Shown here in pieces: positions 5,778 through 10,868 of a stretch of 10,868 nt of DNA. A program made the position numbers and the translations under genes. Origin of the DNA: Thermoleophilia bacterium (GTDB taxonomy: Bacteria; Actinomycetota; Thermoleophilia; Gaiellales; Gaiellaceae); contig JACVRM010000066.1 in NCBI GenBank assembly GCA_014534415.1, forward strand, positions 1 to 10,868, given 5' to 3'. How positions within the stretch are numbered: the first letter of the stretch is position 1; every line of letters starts with the position of its first letter. The notes below the pieces were generated by a model. It was not told the DNA's origin. It did no database searches and worked only from the letters and a program-made list of their open reading frames with translations.

Positions 5778-8700
5778 TCACGGCCGGAGGACGGCCCGGC
5801 GCGGCCCCGCGAGGAAGCCCGCCTCGACGAGCAGCGGCAGGAACTCGCTCTCGACGACCGGCTCGCCGTCGAAGCGCTCGACCGCCAGGCGTTTGGTCCG
5901 ACCGCGCTTGACGTGCTCGACGAGCGCGGCGAGCGCGGCGCGCAACCAGTGCTCGTCCGGGTCGCGAAGCGGCACGAACGTGCGCCCGCCCCGCTCGACG
6001 AAGAGAGCGGCCTCACCGTTCAGAAGCACGACGTGCGCGCCCGCGACGCGGGCGGCTCGCCCGCCGGCGCGGCGCGGCCAGGGCAGTACGGCGCCGTACG
6101 GCTGAGCCGGGTCGGCGGCCGCGAGCACGAGCGTCTCGAGCTCGTCCTCGGGCGCGTGGCGAAGCTCGCGAAGACGCTCGACGGCACCGCCGAGCGCGAA
6201 CTGCGCGCCGCCAAGGCCCTCGACGAAGTAGCCGCGCCGGCAGAGCCCGAGCGTCTCGAGCGCCTTGAGCTCGCCGTAGACGGCGCCGTAGCCGCCCGCG
6301 ATGCCCTCGGCGCGGACGCCGTCCCGCGTCACGATGCCCTGCCGCTCGAGCAGGAGCTCCGCGAGCGCGCGCCGGTCTGGACCAGGTCCGGCGACAGTGT
6401 CCCCGGATCTGGTCCCGGAGAACAGCCGGTCGGTCAAGGTCCACCGGCCCTGCGTCGCCGTGACTGCGCCCGCACGGCGCCGCGAGAAGCGGCGCGGCCG
6501 GCGCGGCGTGTCGGGGACGCCGTACCGCCGGCCCGCTCGCAGCGGCGTCCAGGCGTCGTTCGTCACCTCGCCGGCCCAGACGAGCTCCCAGAGCGCGGGC
6601 AGCGCGTCTTCAGCCTCGAGCCCCGTGGCGGCGAGCAGGTCGAACCAGAACTCGGCGCTGCGAGCGAGCGCGCGGCGGATTGCGGCGTGCGCCGAGCCTT
6701 CCGGGCGTTCCGCAGCCGGCGGCCGGCCGAGCACCGGCGCGTCCTCGCGAAAGTACACGGCGATGCGGTCGAGACCCGCACCGACCCATACGAGCTCTCC
6801 CGACGCGCAGAGCCCGTCGAGCTGGAGCGGCTGGTAGTCGGGCACGCGCCGAGGCAGCACCTCGCTCTCCCAGAGCGCCACGGGCAGCGCCAGCGCCTGG
6901 AGCGGCACGAGCGCCTCGCGCAACGACGCACGCCGGTCGATGCCGTGCCAGCTCGGCAGGAAGCGGCCGAGCGCCGCCTGCTCCGCTGGCTCGACTTCGC
7001 GCCGTAGCGCCGCGAGCGAGGCGCGCCGGAGGCGCCGAAGCACCTCGGGATCGCACCATTCCCGCTCGGTTCCACCGGGGCGTAGCTCGCCGCGCACCAA
7101 CCGCTCTTCGCGCTCGAGCGCCGCGAGCTCGACTTCCACTCGCCCGCGGTCGACGCCGAACCGGACCGCCGCCTCCTTCGTCGTGAACGGCCCGCGCCCG
7201 CGCGCGAAGCGGGCGAGCAGGGTGCGGAGCGGCTCTGCCCCCGCCTCGAGAAAGGTTTCCGGCAGGCCGCCGGGCGGCATGGCGCCGAGCGCGTCGCGGT
7301 AGCGACCGGCGTCCTCGGCGGCTGCGATCGCCGCCTCCCCCGCGATCTTGACGCGGACGGCGCGGCGCTCGCGAACGAGCGTCTCCGCGAAGCCGGGGTC
7401 GTACTCGCCCTCGAAGCGGTGCCCGCGCAGGAGCAGAACGTCATGGAGCTCGTCGGCGTTCCGCGGCGCGCCGCGCAGCTGCGCCTCCACTTGCTCGATC
7501 GCGTCGCGATCGAGCAAGTCCCTGAGCTCCTCCTGGCCGAGCAGCTCGCGCAGCAGGTCGCGGTCGAGGGACAGCGCCTGCGCGCGCCGTTCGGCCGCCG
7601 GCGTGTCGTCCTCGTACATGTAGGTCGCGATGTAGTCGAAGAGCAGCGACGCCGCGTACGGCGACGCCGATGCGGTCTCGATCTCCACGAGGTCGAGCTC
7701 TCGCGCACGGACGCCCTGGAGCAGCCGTTTCAGCGCGGGCAGGTCGAAGACGTCCTGGAGGCACTCGCGGTACGTCTCGAGGATGACCGGGAACGAGCCG
7801 TATTTGCGCGCGACCTGCAGCAGGCTCTGCGCCTTCAGCCGCTGCTGCCACAGCGGTGTCCGCTGCCCCGGTCGACGGCGCGGGATGAGCAGCGCGCGCG
7901 CAGCGTTCTCCCGGAAGCGCGCGCCGAAGAGCGCTGTCTGGCCGACCTCGCCGACGACGAGATCCTCGAGCTCGTCGGGGTCGACGAGCAGCTCGTCGAC
8001 CGGCGGCGGCTGGTCCGCGTCGGCGAAATGCAGCGCGACCCCGTCGTCGGACCAGAGCGCCTGTGCGTCGAGGCCGAGAGCGTCGCGCAGACGCGCCGTG
8101 ATCGCCATCGCCCACGGCGCGTGGACGCGCGCGCCGAACGGCGTGAGCAGGCAGACGCGCCAGTCGCCGATCTCGTCGCGGAAGCGCTCGACCACGATCG
8201 TGCGGTCCGACGGCACCGCGCCCGTGGCGTCCGCCTGCTCCCGGAGGAACTTGAGGAGGTTCTGCGCGGCGCGATCGTCGAGCCGGTGCTCGTCGCGCAG
8301 CCGCTTGAGCGCCTTCTCGTCAGAGCGCGCGACGAGCTCACGCGACGCCTTGCCGATCGCCGCGCCCAGCTCGTACGGGCGGCCGACGCCCTCGCCCTTC
8401 CAGAACGGCACCGCGCCGGGCACGCCGGGCGCGGGCGAGACGAGCACGCGGTCGCGCGTGATCTCCTCGATCCGCCACGTCGACGCTCCGAGCAGGAACG
8501 TCTGGCCGGCGCGTGCCTCGTAGACCATCTCCTCGTCGAGCTCGCCCACGCGGCCGCCGCCGTCGACGAGGTGGACGCCGAAGAGCCCGCGGTCGGGAAT
8601 CGTCCCTGCATTCGTGACCGCCAGACGGCGTGCGCCCTCGCGGCCACGGATCGTGCCCCCGGTGCGGTCCCAGATGATGCGCGGCCGCAGCTCCGCGAAC

Positions 8701-10097
8701 TCGTCGGAGGGGTACCGGCCCGCAAGCATGTCGAGCACGTTCTCGAGTTGCCCGCGCGACAGGTCCGAGAACGGGTAGGCGCGGCGAACGAGCACGTGCA
8801 GGTCGTCGACGGCCATTTCCTCTTGCGAGGAAATGGCTACGACTTGCTGCGCCAGCACGTCGAGCGGGTTCCGCGGGATCTGCGTCTCTTCGATCTCGCC
8901 CGCGAGCATCCGCCTGGCGACGACGGCGGACTCCAGCAGGTCGGCCCGGTACTTCGGGAAGATGCGGCCCTTGGAGACGGCGGTCAGCTCGTGGCCGGCG
9001 CGGCCGATGCGCTGGAGCCCGCGAGCGACCGACTTCGGACTCTCCACCTGGACGACGAGGTCGACGGCACCCATGTCGATGCCGAGCTCGAGCGACGACG
9101 TCGCGACCAGACACGGGATCTCGCCCCGCTTCAACAGCTCCTCGATCTCGACGCGCTGCTCGCGGGCCAGCGAGCCGTGGTGGGCGCGAGCGATCTCGTG
9201 CTCGGCCAGCTCGTTCAGGCGCAGCGCGAGCCGCTCGGCCAGGCGCCGGTTGTTGACGAAGACGATCGTCGAACGGTGCTGCTGCACCAGTCGCAGGAGC
9301 TCCGGGTAGATCGAGGGCCAGATCGACTGGCTGCCGAGCTCTGTGCCGGCGTCCATCTCCTGCCCGTCGGCGGGGACGGGATACGAGAGCGACGAGGTCG
9401 AGGCCAGCTCGCGCATGTCGTCCACCGGTACGACGATCTGGAGATCGAGCTGTTTGGCACGGCCCGCGTCGACGAGCTCGATGGGACGGCCGCCGGACAC
9501 GAAGCGCCCGATCTCCTCCAACGGCCGTTGTGTGGCCGACAGCCCGATGCGCTGCATCGGCTTGTCTAAGAGGTGCTCGAGGCGTTCCAGCGTCAAGGCC
9601 AGGTGGGTGCCGCGTTTGCTGCCCGCGACGGCGTGGACCTCGTCCACGATGATCGTTTCGATCGTCTTCATCACGTCGCGGGCACGCGACGTGATCAGTA
9701 GGAACAGCGACTCGGGCGTGGTGATGAGGATGTCGGGCGGGTTGCGCAGCATCTGCTCGCGCTCGCGCTGGGGCGTGTCGCCGGTGCGGACCGCGACCTG
9801 AAGCGAGCTCTCGAGGCCGGCGAGCGGTCCGCGCAGGTTCCGCTCGACGTCGTAGTTGAGCGCCTTGAGAGGCGAGACGTAGAGCAGGCGGATCCCGTCG
9901 CCCGGCTCGGCCTGGAGGCGGTCGAGCCCGTAGAGGAAAGCGGCCAGCGTCTTGCCCGAGCCGGTCGGCGCCTGGATCAGCGTGTGCGAACCCGACGCGA
10001 TGACCGGCCAACCGCGCGCCTGCGCCGGCGTGGGCGCCTCGAAGGTGCGCTCGAACCACGCGCGCGTCTCGGGGGTGAACACGGCGAGCGGATCCAC
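5778..10097 (-). CDS. lhr: Lhr-type superfamily 2 DNA/RNA helicase (long form)
   Basis: Lhr is an ATP-dependent 3'-5' single-strand DNA translocase that unwinds RNA:DNA hybrids. In mycobacteria it is linked to the DNA-damage response. The protein has 1439 residues, near the long forms of E. coli and mycobacteria (about 1500). RecA1 carries Q-motif-like PTPAQ (22-26), Walker A APTGSGKT (43-50), DEVH (152-155) and SAT motif III (187-189). RecA2 carries ATSSLELGID (332-341) and motif VI QRIGRAGH (362-369). The winged-helix and Lhr-core region follows, with TPFGARVHAPWA (652-663) and YEDDTPAAERRAQALSLDR (828-846). The C-terminal extension has a winged-helix series, ASGELVWVGAG (1098-1108) and GYFVEGLGGAQF (1289-1300). 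The start is a GTG with no good Shine-Dalgarno. A promoter predicts transcription from that very base, so the mRNA is probably leaderless and LexA-controlled. Three long palindromes lie in the coding sequence. The stop is 3 bases from the convergent membrane gene. Confidence 0.96.
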   Translation of the reverse strand: MDPLAVFTPETRAWFERTFEAPTPAQARGWPVIASGSHTLIQAPTGSGKTLAAFLYGLDRLQAEPGDGIRLLYVSPLKALNYDVERNLRGPLAGLESSLQVAVRTGDTPQREREQMLRNPPDILITTPESLFLLITSRARDVMKTIETIIVDEVHAVAGSKRGTHLALTLERLEHLLDKPMQRIGLSATQRPLEEIGRFVSGGRPIELVDAGRAKQLDLQIVVPVDDMRELASTSSLSYPVPADGQEMDAGTELGSQSIWPSIYPELLRLVQQHRSTIVFVNNRRLAERLALRLNELAEHEIARAHHGSLAREQRVEIEELLKRGEIPCLVATSSLELGIDMGAVDLVVQVESPKSVARGLQRIGRAGHELTAVSKGRIFPKYRADLLESAVVARRMLAGEIEETQIPRNPLDVLAQQVVAISSQEEMAVDDLHVLVRRAYPFSDLSRGQLENVLDMLAGRYPSDEFAELRPRIIWDRTGGTIRGREGARRLAVTNAGTIPDRGLFGVHLVDGGGRVGELDEEMVYEARAGQTFLLGASTWRIEEITRDRVLVSPAPGVPGAVPFWKGEGVGRPYELGAAIGKASRELVARSDEKALKRLRDEHRLDDRAAQNLLKFLREQADATGAVPSDRTIVVERFRDEIGDWRVCLLTPFGARVHAPWAMAITARLRDALGLDAQALWSDDGVALHFADADQPPPVDELLVDPDELEDLVVGEVGQTALFGARFRENAARALLIPRRRPGQRTPLWQQRLKAQSLLQVARKYGSFPVILETYRECLQDVFDLPALKRLLQGVRARELDLVEIETASASPYAASLLFDYIATYMYEDDTPAAERRAQALSLDRDLLRELLGQEELRDLLDRDAIEQVEAQLRGAPRNADELHDVLLLRGHRFEGEYDPGFAETLVRERRAVRVKIAGEAAIAAAEDAGRYRDALGAMPPGGLPETFLEAGAEPLRTLLARFARGRGPFTTKEAAVRFGVDRGRVEVELAALEREERLVRGELRPGGTEREWCDPEVLRRLRRASLAALRREVEPAEQAALGRFLPSWHGIDRRASLREALVPLQALALPVALWESEVLPRRVPDYQPLQLDGLCASGELVWVGAGLDRIAVYFREDAPVLGRPPAAERPEGSAHAAIRRALARSAEFWFDLLAATGLEAEDALPALWELVWAGEVTNDAWTPLRAGRRYGVPDTPRRPRRFSRRRAGAVTATQGRWTLTDRLFSGTRSGDTVAGPGPDRRALAELLLERQGIVTRDGVRAEGIAGGYGAVYGELKALETLGLCRRGYFVEGLGGAQFALGGAVERLRELRHAPEDELETLVLAAADPAQPYGAVLPWPRRAGGRAARVAGAHVVLLNGEAALFVERGGRTFVPLRDPDEHWLRAALAALVEHVKRGRTKRLAVERFDGEPVVESEFLPLLVEAGFLAGPRRAVLRP
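6379..6415. repeat. 37-nt near-perfect palindrome in a variable linker of lhr
   Basis: The stretch is symmetric about base 6397. The outer arms are 13 bases (GGACCAGGTCCGG and CCGGATCTGGTCC) with one G-T wobble (6386/6408), then one C-C mismatch (6392/6402), then GACA-G-TGTC in the centre. It encodes residues 1228-1240 of Lhr (GTRSGDTVAGPGP). These lie between the GRWTL strand and the RALAELLLERQGIVTRDG helix, a place where Lhr proteins vary. It looks like an in-frame palindromic element but has no second copy in this window. Confidence 0.6.
7489..7519. repeat. 31-nt perfect palindrome inside lhr
   Basis: Two 15-base arms (ACTTGCTCGATCGCG and its exact reverse complement) flank a single central T at 7504. 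It encodes Lhr residues 860-870 (DLLDRDAIEQV), a normal-length, family-typical stretch, so it is not an insertion. The uncommon codons TTG (Leu) and CAA (Gln) sit at mirrored positions and keep the pairing perfect. Confidence 0.7.
8812..8837. repeat. 26-nt hairpin palindrome (11-bp arms, TTGC loop) inside lhr
   Basis: The arms GCCATTTCCTC and GAGGAAATGGC are perfectly complementary around a four-base loop (8823-8826). The stretch is notably A/T-rich for this window and encodes Lhr residues 421-429 (AISSQEEMA) just before the conserved DDLHVLVRRAYPF. It has no relation to the other two lhr palindromes in sequence. Confidence 0.65.
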
Positions 10098-10103
10098 GGG
10101 GCC

Positions 10104-10132
10104 AGCCTAGCCACCGCGCGCGTGCCGAACAA
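10104..10132 (-). promoter_or_regulatory. lhr promoter, predicted leaderless
   Basis: On the minus strand a -35 TTGTTC (10132-10127) and a -10 TAGGCT (10109-10104, fitting TAnnnT) are separated by exactly 17 bases. Six bases separate the -10 from the GTG at 10097, so transcription should begin at or within a base or two of the start codon. This agrees with the absence of a Shine-Dalgarno and with the frequency of leaderless mRNAs in actinobacteria. The -35 matches only its TTG half; the overlapping LexA box makes the assignment more credible. Confidence 0.6.
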
Positions 10133-10139
10133 GTGTTCG
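10126..10139. promoter_or_regulatory. LexA (SOS box) operator
   Basis: CGAACAAGTGTTCG is a complete match to the Gram-positive/actinobacterial LexA consensus CGAACRNRYGTTYG (inverted CGAAC and GTTCG around four bases). It covers the whole -35 of the lhr promoter, the expected geometry for repression. It lies 28 bases upstream of the lhr GTG and 40 bases upstream of the methyltransferase start, so it could in principle serve both genes. Confidence 0.8.
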
Positions 10140-10179
10140 ATCCCTTGCGCTCGGGCCTGGGCCGAGCGAGGATCCACCC

Positions 10180-10868
10180 GTGGATCTCGACGAGTACCGC
10201 GCGACCAGCCTCGAGAGTTGGAACCGCGTGGCGACGCACTGGGAACGGCACCGCGACTTCGTCTGGGAGGGCTCGGCCCCAGTCGGCCGCCGGCTCGTCG
10301 AGCGCCTCGATCCGCAGCCGGGGGAGACGGTGCTCGAGCTGGCGGCCGGCCTCGGCGACACGGGCTTTCTCGCCGCACCGCTCTTGGGTCCGGACGGGCG
10401 TCTGATCACGAGTGATTTCTCGGCCGGGATGCTCGAGGCCGCCCGCCGGCGGGCGGCCGAGCTCGGCATCGAGAACGTCGAGTTCCGGCAGCTCGACGCC
10501 GAACGAATCGAGCTCGCCGCCGACAGCGTCGACGGCGTCCTCTGCCGTTTCGGCTACATGCTGATGGCCGATCCAGCCGCCGCGCTCCGTGAGACGCGCC
10601 GCGTCTTGCGCCCGGGCGGACGGTTGGCGTTCGCCGTCTGGGCCGACCCGGACAGCAATCCATGGGCCAGCGAGGCGGGACGCGTCTTCGTGCAGCGCGG
10701 CGTCATGCCGCCTCCTGAGCCCGGCGCCCCGGGCATGTTCACCATGGCCGATCCGGCCCGCATCCAGGAGCTGATCCGCCGAGCCGGCTTCGAGAGGGTC
10801 GACGTGGAGGATCTCGCGCTCGACCTCGAGTACGCGAGCTTCGACGAGTACTGGTCGCGGATGCTCGA
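10180..10868 (+). CDS. Class I SAM-dependent methyltransferase (5' part, runs off window)
   Basis: The frame runs from a GTG at 10180 to the window end without a stop (229 full codons). GAGGA at 10168-10172 is seven bases upstream, a good Shine-Dalgarno, and an in-frame TAG at 10108-10110 limits extension. The fold is the UbiE/Methyltransf_11-like Rossmann type. Motif I is VLELAAGLGDTG (51-62), which holds the SAM methionine. LITSDFSAGML (75-85) carries the ribose-binding acidic position as Asp79. QLDAERIELAADSVDGVLCRF (104-124) spans the adenine-contacting Asp and beta-4, and ALRETRRVLRPGGRLAFAVW (135-154) is the usual post-motif helix and strand. The substrate cannot be told from sequence; small-molecule (quinone, lipid or secondary-metabolite) methylation is typical of the family. 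It is divergent from lhr across 82 bases containing the LexA box. I find no clear promoter for it. Confidence 0.88.
   Translation, partial: MDLDEYRATSLESWNRVATHWERHRDFVWEGSAPVGRRLVERLDPQPGETVLELAAGLGDTGFLAAPLLGPDGRLITSDFSAGMLEAARRRAAELGIENVEFRQLDAERIELAADSVDGVLCRFGYMLMADPAAALRETRRVLRPGGRLAFAVWADPDSNPWASEAGRVFVQRGVMPPPEPGAPGMFTMADPARIQELIRRAGFERVDVEDLALDLEYASFDEYWSRML

Noticed and set aside
6086..6099. 14-bp perfect palindrome GTACGGCGCCGTAC in lhr
   Set aside because: It encodes Tyr-Gly-Ala-Val with ordinary GC codons in a conserved PYGAVLPW stretch; the symmetry follows from the residues.
7419..9569. 716-codon open frame on the plus strand, antisense to lhr
   Set aside because: Its product is an Arg/Leu/Asp/Ala-rich string with no motif. 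It mirrors the codons of the unmistakable Lhr protein; high GC suppresses stops in this frame.

Overview
The window is about 10.9 kb of very GC-rich DNA (roughly 70% G+C by eye) packed with genes and with no gap over 300 bases. Everything points to an actinobacterium. The codon use is strongly GC-biased, there is an actinobacterial-type Nei2/Lhr pair, a LexA operator of the CGAAC-N4-GTTCG class, an actinobacterial FtsZ, and GTG and apparently leaderless starts. A deep-branching class such as Thermoleophilia is my best guess. That placement is inference and was not tested.

Layout from left to right. At 1-747 (+) lies the 3' part of an unrecognised gene. It ends inside the stop codon of the next gene, which points towards it. 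The minus strand then carries, in transcription order, an ApeA/HEPN-like protein of unknown function (4412-3156), a 72-residue helical protein (3102-2884), a ParA/Soj-type ATPase (2790-1966) and FtsZ (1994-744). parA and ftsZ overlap by 29 bases and each has a strong Shine-Dalgarno. A hairpin at 4470-4496 separates this run from nei (5308-4535, minus), an Fpg/Nei-family DNA glycosylase. A small membrane protein gene (5337-5774, +) sits between nei and the giant helicase gene lhr (10097-5778, minus, 1439 residues). At the right edge a SAM-dependent methyltransferase (10180 onward, +) runs off the window.

The best-supported regulatory signal is in the 82-base gap between lhr and the methyltransferase. 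A perfect match to the LexA/SOS-box consensus (10126-10139) covers the -35 element of a well-spaced promoter whose predicted start coincides with the GTG of lhr. This predicts a DNA-damage-induced, leaderless lhr mRNA. lhr followed by nei is a known neighbour pair in mycobacteria. Here an opposite-strand gene with almost no spacing splits the pair, so any lhr-nei transcript would be antisense to that gene.

The lhr coding region also holds three unusually long palindromes: 31 nt perfect, 26 nt with a 4-nt loop, and 37 nt near-perfect in a variable linker. The protein sequence does not obviously require them, and together with the SOS promoter and the parA-ftsZ coupling they are the main points of interest. 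I see no CRISPR array, tRNA, rRNA, insertion sequence or complete new defence system.
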